From: Eubacterium sp.
GTDB lineage: Bacteria > Bacillota > Clostridia > Lachnospirales > Lachnospiraceae
NCBI GenBank assembly: GCA_021769425.1
Contig: JAETSX010000001.1
Coordinates: forward strand, 62,001-126,000
DNA: 64,000 nt
Direction: 5' to 3'
Both the position numbers and the translations under genes were made by a program. Under the pieces are notes generated by a model. It ran no database searches and had not been told where the DNA came from. It saw nothing but the letters and a program-made list of their open reading frames with translations. Shown here piece after piece: positions 23,823 to 33,451 of this stretch. Each line of letters begins with the position of its first letter. The first letter of the stretch is position 1.

Positions 23823-25986
23823 GGAAAGCGCCTCCTTTCTCTGCTGACGTCTCGTTCAGCTCTTTCTCGGATAACTGGGATTTCGCAATCTCCTGATAAA
23901 TTTCACAACGTTCCATTAACTCCCTGTGTGTGCCCATTCCGGCAATCTGCCCATCCTCCAGAACAATAATCTGATCTGCATGCAGAATCGTGCTGATACG
24001 CTGCGCCACGATAATTACCGCAGCATTCTCTGTTTTCTCCGCCAATGCCTTGCGCAATGCCACATCTGTTTTATAGTCCAGCGCAGAAAAACTGTCATCA
24101 AAGAGAAATACCTTCGGCTGCTTCGCAACGGCCCTTGCAATGGAAAGGCGCTGCTTCTGCCCGCCGGATACATTACTCCCGCCCTGAGCGATGGCGCTGT
24201 CATACTGGTCTTCCTTTTCCAGAATAAAATCCTCTGCCTGAGCGATTCTGGCCGCTTCTTGCATTATTTCCTCCGAAACATTTCCTGCAAACTGCAGATT
24301 TGAGGCAATGGTGCCGGAAAAGATCATCCCTTTCTGAGGCACATAGCCGATCAAATCCCGCAGTTTCTTCTGAGGCATCTTTCGGATATCCACGCCGTCC
24401 ATGGTAATTTTTCCTTCCGTCACATCGTAAAACCGGGGAATCAGGTTTAAAATCGTAGTTTTTCCGCACCCGGTGCTTCCGATAATGGCAGTGGTTTTCC
24501 CAGGCTCCGCCGTAAAAGAAATATGAGATACGGCATGCTCTTCTGCGCCGGGATAAGAGAAGGATACATCCTCAAAGACCACTTTTCCTTTCCAGTCCGC
24601 CGAAGCTTTCTCCACCGGCTGCTTCGGATCTAACACAGTCGCCGGGGTGGTAATCACCTCATCAATACGGTTGGCGGCAACTCCTGCACGGGGCAGCATA
24701 ACTGACACCATGGTAATCATCAGAAATGCCATCACAATCTGCATAGTATAGGTAATAAACGCCATCATATCCCCCACCTGAAGATTGCCCAGATCCACCC
24801 CCTTCGAACCAAACCATACAATCAAAACTGTGATACAGTTCATAATCAGCATCATGGCCGGCATCATCATGGACATGACGCGGCTGGTAAATAGCTGGGT
24901 CTTCATCAAATCCCGGTTGGCTCCCGCAAACCGCTTTTCTTCAAATTTTTCTCTGGAAAATGCCCTTATTACAGAAACTCCTGTGAGAATTTCCCGGGAC
25001 ACCAGATTCATCCGGTCAACCAACGTCTGCATTTTCTTAAATTTCGGCATAGTGACAGACATCAGGATTCCCACCAGAAAAATAATGCTTCCAACGGCAA
25101 CTCCGATAATCCATCCCATCCCCGTTTTTGTATGGGCCACTTTAAAGATACCGCCGATTCCGATAATCGGAGCATAAACAACCATCCGAAGCAGCAGAAC
25201 CGCCACCATCTGAATCTGCTGAATATCGTTGGTGCTTCTGGTGATCAGAGAAGCAGTGGAAAACTGCTCAATTTCACGGTTGGAGAAAGAAATCACTTTC
25301 TGAAAAACCTGTCCCCGCAGCTCCATGCCCAATCTGGCGGAAACCTGTGCCGCAATCAGTCCTGCCAGGATAGACACCGCCATCATCACAACTGCCATGG
25401 CAAGCATCTTTGCGCCGGTGCGAAGCATATAGCGGTTCTGATAGTCTCCAAGATCCCAGCCCAATGCCTGATATTCTTCCTTTACGAAAAGGCCTGCCCG
25501 CTGGGCAATCAGCGTATCGCTCATGTCACCCATATTTTCCCTGACTTTTTCCACCATTTCCAAAATCTGTTCTTTGGCAATCTGTCCGCCGTCCAGCATC
25601 AGCCGCAAATCTTCCGGCTCCATTCCCATTTCTTCTCTCATAGAGGACATAACCACAAAAGGCATTCCCAGAAGTTCATCCAGTTCCTCTAATTCCTGCT
25701 GGTTCATTTCTGCTCTCACATAATTACCCGCATCATTTTTCGCGTAGGCGCTCCTTAAAGCGCCGCCGTCTTCTTCGGAGAGAAACAAACAGATATTTTC
25801 CAGCGTCTCCTCTCTCATCTCGTCCGGCGCCGTATGGGCAATGCCGCCCTGCTGTATACCGATATCCACAATATCAGACATGTACTGAGGCAGCGAAAGA
25901 TCGCAATACGCCTGCAGAATCAAAAGCAGAATAATGGCTGCTACGGCCGCCTTATATCTGCTCAGATATTGAAATATTTTTCCCAT
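23815..25986 (-). CDS. ABC exporter half-transporter with degenerate ATPase site
   Basis: 723 residues. After the first membrane helix there is an extra acidic, Met-rich segment (about residues 40-175) before the second helix. The nucleotide-binding domain has Walker A GSTGCGKTTI and signature VSGGQKQRL, but Walker B is FLFDDSFSALD: Asp replaces the catalytic Glu. VAQRIST replaces the usual switch-His motif. Such degenerate partners are typical of heterodimeric drug or lipid exporters. It directly follows marR, as in MarR-ABC-ABC multidrug operons. Confidence 0.93.
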   Translation of the reverse strand: MGKIFQYLSRYKAAVAAIILLLILQAYCDLSLPQYMSDIVDIGIQQGGIAHTAPDEMREETLENICLFLSEEDGGALRSAYAKNDAGNYVRAEMNQQELEELDELLGMPFVVMSSMREEMGMEPEDLRLMLDGGQIAKEQILEMVEKVRENMGDMSDTLIAQRAGLFVKEEYQALGWDLGDYQNRYMLRTGAKMLAMAVVMMAVSILAGLIAAQVSARLGMELRGQVFQKVISFSNREIEQFSTASLITRSTNDIQQIQMVAVLLLRMVVYAPIIGIGGIFKVAHTKTGMGWIIGVAVGSIIFLVGILMSVTMPKFKKMQTLVDRMNLVSREILTGVSVIRAFSREKFEEKRFAGANRDLMKTQLFTSRVMSMMMPAMMLIMNCITVLIVWFGSKGVDLGNLQVGDMMAFITYTMQIVMAFLMITMVSVMLPRAGVAANRIDEVITTPATVLDPKQPVEKASADWKGKVVFEDVSFSYPGAEEHAVSHISFTAEPGKTTAIIGSTGCGKTTILNLIPRFYDVTEGKITMDGVDIRKMPQKKLRDLIGYVPQKGMIFSGTIASNLQFAGNVSEEIMQEAARIAQAEDFILEKEDQYDSAIAQGGSNVSGGQKQRLSIARAVAKQPKVFLFDDSFSALDYKTDVALRKALAEKTENAAVIIVAQRISTILHADQIIVLEDGQIAGMGTHRELMERCEIYQEIAKSQLSEKELNETSAEKGGAFHE

Positions 25987-25989
25987 TCA

Positions 25990-26475
25990 TCATTCCTCCT
26001 GATTCTTTGCCTCCTGTTCCATCACTTCTGCCAGCTCGCTGCAAAGGCTGATTAATTCTTCCACCCGTTCTTCTCCTATGGCCTGCAGCACACGTTTCAT
26101 GTAATTTTTCAGGTAATCCTGTGTCCCACGACAGGTTTCCTTCCCCTTTTCCGTTAAAAATACATATGTGTTGCGTCTGTCCCTGGCGTCTGTGCTCCGT
26201 CCAATCAGCTCCCGTTCTTCCAGACCTTTCAGCATTCTGGAGGTCTGGGATGAGGCAATCTTAAGCTGCCTTGCCAGCTGTGACACATAGATACCGGAAA
26301 GCCCGGTTTTTTGCTGATAACCGCCGATTACCTGCAGAGCAAAAAATTCCATTCTGGAAATCTTTGCCCCGGACATGATGTTTACCTTCCGAATCCGCTG
26401 GAATGCATACATCAGCCTGCTGTGCACTTCTGTTTCTCTCATAATTCTGTCCCCGTTTTTGATAAATTGCTTCAT
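25990..26475 (-). CDS. MarR-family transcriptional regulator
   Basis: 161 residues of the winged-helix MarR fold: ISRMEFFALQVIGGYQ, YVSQLARQLKIASSQTSRML as recognition helix, then STDARDRRNTYVFLTEKGKE as the wing. The start is uncertain: ATG 26475 gives the full frame, while ATG 26442 has a better GGGGACAGAATT ribosome site and would still leave the whole domain. It is the first gene of the exporter operon and probably represses it through the inverted repeat at 26488-26542. Confidence 0.92.
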   Translation of the reverse strand: MKQFIKNGDRIMRETEVHSRLMYAFQRIRKVNIMSGAKISRMEFFALQVIGGYQQKTGLSGIYVSQLARQLKIASSQTSRMLKGLEERELIGRSTDARDRRNTYVFLTEKGKETCRGTQDYLKNYMKRVLQAIGEERVEELISLCSELAEVMEQEAKNQEE

Positions 26476-26487
26476 TTCCAAACAAAA

Positions 26488-26567
26488 AATATGTTAGGAA
26501 GTAAATAGTTGACATTGTTATCTATTTACTTCCTAACATATTATTCCAGTTTGCTTTATTTGTCAAT
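26488..26567 (-). promoter_or_regulatory. Promoter and perfect 21-bp inverted-repeat operator of marR-ABC operon
   Basis: AATATGTTAGGAAGTAAATA-G at 26488-26508 is repeated exactly inverted at 26522-26542, with a 13-base spacer. On the minus strand TTGACA (26562-26567) and TAATAT (26539-26544) form a 17-base-spaced promoter whose -10 lies in the first arm. This fits MarR autorepression. Confidence 0.85.
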
Positions 26568-26576
26568 TGTTTTTCT

Positions 26577-27368
26577 CTAAATCAGCCCGTAATGTTTACA
26601 TGCCTGATAAATACCGTCCTCTGCCAGCGGCGCCGTTACATATTCCGCTGCATCTTTGGCCTCCTGCATTCCGTCTCCCATGGCAACGGAATGGGCTGTA
26701 TATTCCAGCATATCCAAATCATTGGAGCTGTCTCCGAAAGAATAGGTTTCTTCCTGAGCAATATCCAACATCCTGCAAATCTCCTGTATGCCTGTCGCCT
26801 TATTAAATCCTCTGGGCACAACTTCCATAAATGTACCCTCCCGGTAGATAATGGTATAATCTTTCCCCACTTCACGCTCCAGCTCTTTCTGACGCTCCTT
26901 GTCATCCATATAATTGATGCAGAATTTGCTGACCTCCAGGCTCTCTTCATTGCCGGTCACCCGCACCACGTTCTGTCCTAAAGCCTGTTTGATTTTCCGT
27001 GAAAAAGAGGATTTATCTGAAAACCGCTCCTCGTCCAGATACAGCAGATGACGTCCCTCCAGAATATAAGCCGCACCAAGATCCCGCAGGATTTCATTGA
27101 TTCTCTGAATCTCCTCCAGAGGAATTCTGTGATAGAATTTTACTTCCTTTTGGAACTCCCCGTAGGTTCCGCAGCCGGCCAACACTCCATCAAAGCCCAG
27201 GGGCATCAATGATTCATCCGGAATAAAGACCCTGGTTCTTCCGCTGCTGATGAACAGATAGTGCCCCTGCTGTTTCATCAGCCGGAACGCCTCCCTGGCG
27301 CTGTCCGGAATCCACTGGCTTCTGTCCCAGATTGTTCCGTCAATATCAAAAAAAATTGCCTTCTTCAT
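26577..27368 (-). CDS. HAD hydrolase, Cof subfamily (IIB)
   Basis: 263 residues. Motif I is FFDIDGTIWD, motif II FISSGRTR, and motifs III/IV are FNKATGIQEI and YSFGDSSNDLDML. The Cof-type cap lies between motifs II and III. These enzymes dephosphorylate sugar phosphates, FMN or similar metabolites; the substrate is not predictable. It is downstream of the hem fusion gene by 57 bases, possibly co-transcribed. Confidence 0.92.
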   Translation of the reverse strand: MKKAIFFDIDGTIWDRSQWIPDSAREAFRLMKQQGHYLFISSGRTRVFIPDESLMPLGFDGVLAGCGTYGEFQKEVKFYHRIPLEEIQRINEILRDLGAAYILEGRHLLYLDEERFSDKSSFSRKIKQALGQNVVRVTGNEESLEVSKFCINYMDDKERQKELEREVGKDYTIIYREGTFMEVVPRGFNKATGIQEICRMLDIAQEETYSFGDSSNDLDMLEYTAHSVAMGDGMQEAKDAAEYVTAPLAEDGIYQACKHYGLI

Positions 27369-27425
27369 CCTAATTTTTCCTCTCCATGTATTCCCTGTTA
27401 AGTCTATATCAAAAAATTGCCTTTC

Positions 27426-29966
27426 TTAATCTTTATTTTCCTCTTCATGCATCACTCGTTCCGCCAGTCCCTCATACGTGGAATGTTTTGCTTCCAACAC
27501 TGCCTTTGCGCCGCTTTTTTTCAAAAATTCTGTGGTCTTCGGGCCGATGCTGTAAATTTTGCATAAGTCCCATATATTTCCCATGGCCTTACTCAGACGT
27601 TTTGCTGAGGAAGCGCAGGTAAACAGAATTCCGTTGTATTCATGCAAAGGCGCAAGCCCCTCCAGATCTGGCTTAGCTGCGCAATTTTCATATACAGTAA
27701 TTTCCCGGAATCTGCAATGCCCTTCCAGCGCTTCTCTCAAATGGCTGTCTGCATTCCCGGCTTTCAGATACCAGACAGTCTCAGAACCGGTCAGCCGTTG
27801 TTTCATCGCTTCTGCAAGCGCGTCACTGTGGAATTCATCCGGAATCAAATCTGCATAAAGTCCCAGTTCTTTCAGCGTCTCTGCTGTTTTCCCGCCGATG
27901 GCCGCAATCTTTATGGAAGCCAGGCTTCTAAGATCCAGCCCTTGCTCCCAAAACTGCCGGAAAAAGGAGTTCACGCCGTTTTTGCTGGTGAAAATCAGCC
28001 AGTCTGCACTGCCAAGCTCTTCGGCCGGAAAATTTCCGCCGCTTACAATTTCTCCCACCTGCACTTCATCCACAAGGGCGCCCTGTGATTTTAGCAGCTC
28101 TCCCAGCCTGGTGGGCCTGCTTCCGATTCTGGGTATCAAATACTGTTTTCCGGACAGGGGACGGTTTTCGTAAAAATTCAAATCTTCCCGCAGAGACACC
28201 ACATCTCCGACAATAATCAACGCCGGCGAAACCAGATTGGCGTCTTTCACTTTCTCTGCAATATGCAGCAAATCAGAAACACAGGTCTGCTGCTTCGGGG
28301 TAGTGGCCCGGGAAATTACGGCTGCTTTGACGTCTCCCCGCATGCCCGCCGCCATCAGCTTTTTTGCAATCTCCTCCACTTTGCTCAATCCCATCAAAAA
28401 TACACAGGTTTCCTTCCCTCTTGCCATGGCCTTAAAATCAATATCTGCCAGTTCATCCCGTCTGTCATGGGCGGTTACCACATGGAATCCCAATGCTTTT
28501 CCTCGGTGGGTAATGGGAATTCCCGCATAGGCGGGCCCGGCAATACAGGAACTGATGCCCGGAATCACTTCAAACTCCACGCCCTGCTGCCGCAGATAAA
28601 GCCCTTCTTCCCCGCCTCTTCCAAACACATAGACGTCCCCGCCCTTTAACCGGAGGGTTCTGTCATATTCCATGCTTTTTTGCACCAAAAGCTGATTGAT
28701 TTCCTCCTGTTTCATGGTGTGGCAATGATTTGCCTTCCCCACATAAATTTTTTCACACTGAGGCTTTGCCTCCGCTAAAAGTTCCGGCGACGCCAGCCTG
28801 TCATACACAATACAATCGGCTTCCCGGATCGCCGCTAAGCCTTTTACTGTAATCAGCCCCGGGTCTCCCGGGCCTGCTCCCAGTAAAGTTACTTTGCCCG
28901 CCATTTTCCTGTGCACCTCCTTTGCCGCTTCCTCTGCCAGTTCCTCCGGTTCTGTTCCGTATACCGTTACATAAGCCTGCCTGGTTCCCGTCTCATCTCC
29001 GAACATTGCATCCAGACGGTATTTCTGAACTGTTTTCTCCGCTGTTTCCGGCTGCTTTATCTGGCACGCCGCTTCCGCCCGGACTTCTGCTTCCTCCCCG
29101 GAACATGGCAGCTCGTTGCCGTACGCATTACTAAAACTGCCGGTTATATGCCCTTCGCCGGAACAAGGCAGCTCGTTGGAACCTTCTATGCCAGTACCGC
29201 CGAATAATCCTCCCTCCGCGGGACGCAGGATTGCCCCCACCGGAATATGGCAGCTTCCTCCCATCCGCTGCAGAAATCCCCGCTCTGCTTTTGCGGCGGC
29301 ATCCGTTTCCTCATCGCTGAGCCTGTTTATCATCTCCAAAAGCTTCTGCTCTCCCTCACGGATTTCCAATGCCAGAATCCCCTGGGCCGGTGCGGAAATC
29401 ATCTCCTCAGGCTCCAGATACTGGCTGATGCTGTCCTCCATACCCAGCCGATGCAGCCCTGCGGCAGCCAGAAGAATCCCGTCTAACTTCTCTTCTCTCA
29501 TTTTCCGGATTCTGGTATCTACATTTCCACGAATCCCCACGACCCGGAGATCCGGCCGCAGACGCTTCAATTGAAACTCCCTGCGCTTGCTTCCTGTGCC
29601 GATCACCGCTCCCCGGGGCAATTCTGACAATGATTTCTTTTCCCGCAGAATCAGGACATCTCTCGGATCTTCCCGTTTCCATGCTTTCGTAAACACAAGA
29701 CCGGGAGCCGGAGAGGACGGCATATCCTTCATACTGTGAACGGCAATCTGAATCTCGCCGCTTAACAGCTTCTCTTCAATTTCTTTTACAAATACTCCCT
29801 TATCCCCGATTTCATGAAGAGGCTTATCCAAAATCACATCTCCCCTTGTCTTAATCACCTGAATCTCAAAGGCGTCCTCCGGAAAAGCCTCCGCCAGCCT
29901 GCCGCATACATATTCCGCCTGGGCCAATGCCAGCTTCGAACCCCTTGTTCCAATCCTGTATTCCAT
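27426..29966 (-). CDS. HemC-CobA-HemD fusion (porphobilinogen deaminase / uroporphyrinogen-III methyltransferase / uroporphyrinogen-III synthase)
   Basis: 846 residues with three enzymes in one chain. Residues 1-255 and about 311-355 are porphobilinogen deaminase, with the dipyrromethane Cys239 in MGGSCHIPVGA. Residues 358-600 are S-adenosylmethionine uroporphyrinogen-III methyltransferase (LLGAGPGDPGLITVKG, YDRLASPEL, GISSCIAGPAYAGIPITHRG). Residues about 607-846 are uroporphyrinogen-III synthase (WLIFTSKNGVNSFF, IAAIGGKTAETL). Together they convert porphobilinogen to precorrin-2, the precursor of siroheme and B12. A repetitive linker (residues 256-310) interrupts HemC domain 3. CobA-HemD fusions are known in clostridia; adding HemC is less usual. 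It follows hemA. Confidence 0.94.
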   Translation of the reverse strand: MEYRIGTRGSKLALAQAEYVCGRLAEAFPEDAFEIQVIKTRGDVILDKPLHEIGDKGVFVKEIEEKLLSGEIQIAVHSMKDMPSSPAPGLVFTKAWKREDPRDVLILREKKSLSELPRGAVIGTGSKRREFQLKRLRPDLRVVGIRGNVDTRIRKMREEKLDGILLAAAGLHRLGMEDSISQYLEPEEMISAPAQGILALEIREGEQKLLEMINRLSDEETDAAAKAERGFLQRMGGSCHIPVGAILRPAEGGLFGGTGIEGSNELPCSGEGHITGSFSNAYGNELPCSGEEAEVRAEAACQIKQPETAEKTVQKYRLDAMFGDETGTRQAYVTVYGTEPEELAEEAAKEVHRKMAGKVTLLGAGPGDPGLITVKGLAAIREADCIVYDRLASPELLAEAKPQCEKIYVGKANHCHTMKQEEINQLLVQKSMEYDRTLRLKGGDVYVFGRGGEEGLYLRQQGVEFEVIPGISSCIAGPAYAGIPITHRGKALGFHVVTAHDRRDELADIDFKAMARGKETCVFLMGLSKVEEIAKKLMAAGMRGDVKAAVISRATTPKQQTCVSDLLHIAEKVKDANLVSPALIIVGDVVSLREDLNFYENRPLSGKQYLIPRIGSRPTRLGELLKSQGALVDEVQVGEIVSGGNFPAEELGSADWLIFTSKNGVNSFFRQFWEQGLDLRSLASIKIAAIGGKTAETLKELGLYADLIPDEFHSDALAEAMKQRLTGSETVWYLKAGNADSHLREALEGHCRFREITVYENCAAKPDLEGLAPLHEYNGILFTCASSAKRLSKAMGNIWDLCKIYSIGPKTTEFLKKSGAKAVLEAKHSTYEGLAERVMHEEENKD
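29097..29180 (-). repeat. Duplicated segment in the HemC linker
   Basis: A 20-bp block with CGGAACATGGCAGCTCGTTG is present at about 29098 and again about 60 bases later, giving the protein repeat NELPCSGE twice. A 16-base version (CCGGAATATGGCAGCT) is found in another frame at 29240-29256, within the codons for the conserved GGSCHIP motif. This hints at a copied origin. Confidence 0.7.
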
Positions 29967-30016
29967 AATTTTTCTCCTATCTAAATTATACTCACTCTTG
30001 TTCTTTCATTCAAATG

Positions 30017-31243
30017 CTATATCTGAAACAACTGTTTTACCAGCCGTTTATATTCTTCCTGTTCTTCCTCGGAATCCAGCCGCTTTAACTCCTGAATCGG
30101 CTCCCGCAGCAGCCGCTGCAAAGACGCATGCAGCACTTTTTTCAAAAGTTTCTGCTCTCTTGCGCCAAGCTCCATTTTCCGGTTCAAATAGCAAAAGCTG
30201 TCTTCCTCAATTCCGCTGCACCTTTGCTGCAGAGATTCGATGGTGGAATCCATGCGGCTGTGCAAAAGCCATACCTGGGTTTCCTGCAATTTTTCCTCTA
30301 TCAGTTTCCTGCTCTCTGCCACCAGGCGTTCCCGTTCCTTCTGATTCTCTCCTGCAATGGCCTGCAGGGTATCCAGATTGATCAGCGTCACCAGAGGATC
30401 TTCCGAAAATAAAGTGTCAATATCCCTCGGCGCCGCCAAATCCAGCAAAGTGACCGGACGTGTCGGGGTAAAATCCCCTCTGCGCACCACCAGATGGGGA
30501 GAAGATGTGGCGCTGATTACAATATCGCAGGCTCCCACCGCCTGACGCCAAGCTTCATACGGAACAATCTCAAGCTGCGGAAACTGTTCCCTCAAATCTC
30601 TGGCATGCGCATACGTCCTGCTGCATGCAATGACGGAAATATCTGCATACTCATAAATATATTTCAGGGCCAGAGCCGCCGTCTTTCCGCTCCCAATCAC
30701 AAGAATCCTTTTCCCGCTGATGCCGCAGGCTTCCTCCAGCTTCTTAATTCCAATATAACTGACCGAAAGGGGCTTCTCACTGATTTTCAATTCTGTTTTG
30801 ATCTGTTTGGCACAGGTAATTCCATCTCTTACGATTCTATTCAGTTCTTTCTTGCTGTATCCCATAGTCCTGGAAAAGTCCAGCGCATCCTTCACCTGCC
30901 CCAGAATCTGATCCTCCCCCAGCACAAGAGACTCCAAGCCGGCCGCAATGCGAAACAGCCAGGCCATAGCCTCATTCCCCGATAACCTGATTAAAAGTTC
31001 CTCCAACTCCACATCCGGAAACATTTTTTCATAGATGCTCTGTACCTGAGCCTGCTGCTCCTCCCTCTCATACAGATAATACACTTCACTCCGGTTGCAG
31101 GTGGACAATACCATACACTGATCCACCCCGACTTCCTCCGCTTTCTGAAAAAATTCCATTTTCATGGCATCGGTGAAGCTTGTTCTGTCCCGAACCGCAA
31201 GAGGGGCATTTTTATAATTTATCCCTAAGAATCCAAATTGCAT
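30017..31243 (-). CDS. hemA: Glutamyl-tRNA reductase
   Basis: 408 residues. The catalytic Cys lies in LSTCNRSEVYYL near residue 49, followed by GLESLVLGEDQILGQV and the NADPH-binding GKRILVIGSGKTAALALKYI. It reduces glutamyl-tRNA to glutamate semialdehyde, the first committed step of the C5 tetrapyrrole route. AAGGAGAATCAGAC precedes the ATG. It is 50 bases before the HemC-CobA-HemD gene, an operon. hemL and hemB are not in the window. Confidence 0.95.
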   Translation of the reverse strand: MQFGFLGINYKNAPLAVRDRTSFTDAMKMEFFQKAEEVGVDQCMVLSTCNRSEVYYLYEREEQQAQVQSIYEKMFPDVELEELLIRLSGNEAMAWLFRIAAGLESLVLGEDQILGQVKDALDFSRTMGYSKKELNRIVRDGITCAKQIKTELKISEKPLSVSYIGIKKLEEACGISGKRILVIGSGKTAALALKYIYEYADISVIACSRTYAHARDLREQFPQLEIVPYEAWRQAVGACDIVISATSSPHLVVRRGDFTPTRPVTLLDLAAPRDIDTLFSEDPLVTLINLDTLQAIAGENQKERERLVAESRKLIEEKLQETQVWLLHSRMDSTIESLQQRCSGIEEDSFCYLNRKMELGAREQKLLKKVLHASLQRLLREPIQELKRLDSEEEQEEYKRLVKQLFQI

Positions 31244-31334
31244 GTCTGATTCTCCTTATGTATTCTTTTGCGCAAAAACCGCGCATCTGTTCGCTCCTGT
31301 AAAAACCTTACGGGCATATAGAAAAACACCAAAA

Positions 31335-31358
31335 GGGGGCTGCATATCGGCAGCCCCC
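31335..31358 (-). terminator. Intrinsic terminator after yeiH
   Basis: GGGGGCTGC/GCAGCCCCC stem followed on the minus strand by TTTTGGTGTTTTT. It separates the sulfite operon from hemA. Confidence 0.85.
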
Positions 31359-31401
31359 GATGCTTATAAAGCATAACATATTTTTTGTCCATTGGCAATT
31401 T

Positions 31402-32451
31402 CTATCCGATATATCCTGCAAAAAGAAATGCAAAGATATAGGAAGACGCCGCCACACAAGCCCAGGTGATTCCGCCCAATGCAATCGGCTTCAATCCCTT
31501 GGAAAATACATCTTTAAACTTAATCTTAAATCCTACGCCCGCCAAAGCAGAGGCAAACAGGAATTTGCTGACTACTTTCAAAAGATCGCTTCCCACTTCA
31601 CTGAACACGCCATAAGTGTTCAGACCTGCCATCACTACAAACCAGAGAATGAACATGGGGAACGTCTTCTTTACCACTGCTAAAATGCTGTCATTGCTTC
31701 CAGCTTCTCCATTCTTCTTGGCGTCTTTCGCCATCAGAACGGTCCAGACAATGGCCACAAAAATCAGCATTGTGGTACGCACCAGCTTCACATTCAGTGC
31801 GCCGCTGAATTCCGGATTGCCAATCATAGCCTGATAAGTAGCCTGAGCGCCTGCTACGGAAGATGTGTCATTGATGGCAGTGCCTGCTACAAAAGCAAAC
31901 TGATTCTCAGTAAATCCGATTGCCGGAGCGATGTACGGATAAGAAAAAGCGGAAATGGTATCAAACAGGAAAATCGCTGCCATACCAAATGCGATTTCCG
32001 CATCTGTCGCTTTGATAATGCGGCTTAAGGTTGCAATGGCCGTACCGCCGCAGATACAGGTTCCGCCGCCAACTAAAACGGAAGTATTCTTTGTAACTCC
32101 GATTTTTCTGCCCACCAGCATTGCCACTGCAAAAGACAGGCAGATATTAAACAGGATTAAAGGCAGCGCCCGGACACCGGTTCCCATAATATCAGCAAAA
32201 CTTAACGTTCCGCCGGTCATGATAATACCCCAGTTTAAGAACTGTTTGCTGCAATATGTAGTGCCTTCTTTAAAGTCCTTATCCACAGACGGGATAATGT
32301 TGCAGATAATCATGGAAACTAACAATGCAACCATCGGTCCGCCCATAACCACACGCCCGAACATAGAGGACTGCAAATCTGTGGACTTCGTTGCCAGAAA
32401 TCCAATTATCAGGCACAACAGAATTGCACCGTATTTTTTCTTTGAACCCAT
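31402..32451 (-). CDS. yeiH: YeiH-family putative sulfate/sulfite exporter
   Basis: 349 residues with about ten membrane helices and the family block LVGGGTCICGGTAIATLSRI, then AIFLFDTISAFSYP and AGTAINDTSSVAGA. Members of this UPF0324/PSE family are often next to LysR regulators and sulfur genes. It is 20 bases downstream of the sulfite reductase, so export of sulfite, sulfide or sulfate is a reasonable inference. The exact substrate is not established. Confidence 0.88.
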   Translation of the reverse strand: MGSKKKYGAILLCLIIGFLATKSTDLQSSMFGRVVMGGPMVALLVSMIICNIIPSVDKDFKEGTTYCSKQFLNWGIIMTGGTLSFADIMGTGVRALPLILFNICLSFAVAMLVGRKIGVTKNTSVLVGGGTCICGGTAIATLSRIIKATDAEIAFGMAAIFLFDTISAFSYPYIAPAIGFTENQFAFVAGTAINDTSSVAGAQATYQAMIGNPEFSGALNVKLVRTTMLIFVAIVWTVLMAKDAKKNGEAGSNDSILAVVKKTFPMFILWFVVMAGLNTYGVFSEVGSDLLKVVSKFLFASALAGVGFKIKFKDVFSKGLKPIALGGITWACVAASSYIFAFLFAGYIG

Positions 32452-32471
32452 TTCTTAAATTCCTCCCAAAA

Positions 32472-33422
32472 TCAGCAGGTCGCCCCTCCTACCAGATGGA
32501 GCTGTGCATCCAGGATCTCCTGCTTTCTTTCTAAAATATCATTTGCAAGAAGCTGTTTTTCCACTTCTTCAAATCCGATTCTTGCGATGGTGTCTGCAAA
32601 ACGCTCTCCTGTCTTGCCCTGCTCGCGGAAGAACAAAATTGCTTTTTCCACAGTATCCAGAAGTTCTTCTTCGGAAGTAAACACCTTGGATAACGGCTGT
32701 CCGTGAGCTACTTTTTTGCCCCATCTTCCGCCGATATAAATCTTGTATCCCGGAGTTCCCTCTTCAATTACATCAAAAGGACATTGCTCCACGCAGCGTC
32801 CGCAGTTGTTGCATGCATTTTTGTCAATGACAAGTTCTCCGTCTTCCACTTTTGCCGCGTTCATCGGACAAACAGCTTCCACCTGACATTTCTTGCAGCC
32901 GTTGCACATATCTTCCTCTGCATTCGGCACAAGCTGTCCCACGATGCCCAGATCGTTCAAATCCGGTTTAACGCAGTTATTGGGACATCCGCCGGTTGCA
33001 ATTTTAAATTTGTGAGGAAGCTTTACAGTGTGATATCCTTTGTAAAAGCGCTCATGGATCTTCTGAGACAACTCAAAGGTATCATACAGTCCATACTGGC
33101 AGGTAGTTCCTTTGCAGGATACCACCGGGCGAACCAGAGATCCGGTGCCGCCGGTCTCAAGGCCGGCTTTTGCAATATACTCACGGAATGGCTCAATATT
33201 ATCAAAATGGATTCCGCGCACTTCCACGGTAAGGCGTGTGGTAAATTCCACATCTCCATTCCCGAATTTTTCTGCCGCTTCTGCAATGACTTTGGTCTGT
33301 TCTGCAGTGATTTTACCGTTAACGGTAATCACACGTCCGTTAAATAAATCTGTTCCTTTGTTGTTGAGAAATCCGAGTCCTTTTACTCTCTTGATCTCTT
33401 CTGGTTTGATTGTACATCCCAT
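32472..33422 (-). CDS. Siroheme sulfite reductase with ferredoxin insert (AsrC-like)
   Basis: 316 residues from ATG 33422 (GGAGATTGAGGGAT). An N-terminal sulfite/nitrite-reductase half domain is followed by siroheme/[4Fe-4S] ligands C103, C108, C146 and C150 (VSCKGTTCQYG, GGCPNNCVKPDLND). A two-cluster ferredoxin domain follows (C173-C185, C204-C214). This is the architecture of anaerobic sulfite reductase subunit C and small siroheme reductases. asrA and asrB are absent next to it; the neighbour is a persulfide reductase, so its electron donor may differ. Confidence 0.88.
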   Translation of the reverse strand: MGCTIKPEEIKRVKGLGFLNNKGTDLFNGRVITVNGKITAEQTKVIAEAAEKFGNGDVEFTTRLTVEVRGIHFDNIEPFREYIAKAGLETGGTGSLVRPVVSCKGTTCQYGLYDTFELSQKIHERFYKGYHTVKLPHKFKIATGGCPNNCVKPDLNDLGIVGQLVPNAEEDMCNGCKKCQVEAVCPMNAAKVEDGELVIDKNACNNCGRCVEQCPFDVIEEGTPGYKIYIGGRWGKKVAHGQPLSKVFTSEEELLDTVEKAILFFREQGKTGERFADTIARIGFEEVEKQLLANDILERKQEILDAQLHLVGGATC

Positions 33423-33451
33423 ATCCCTCAATCTCCTTTTCTTTTTCTATT

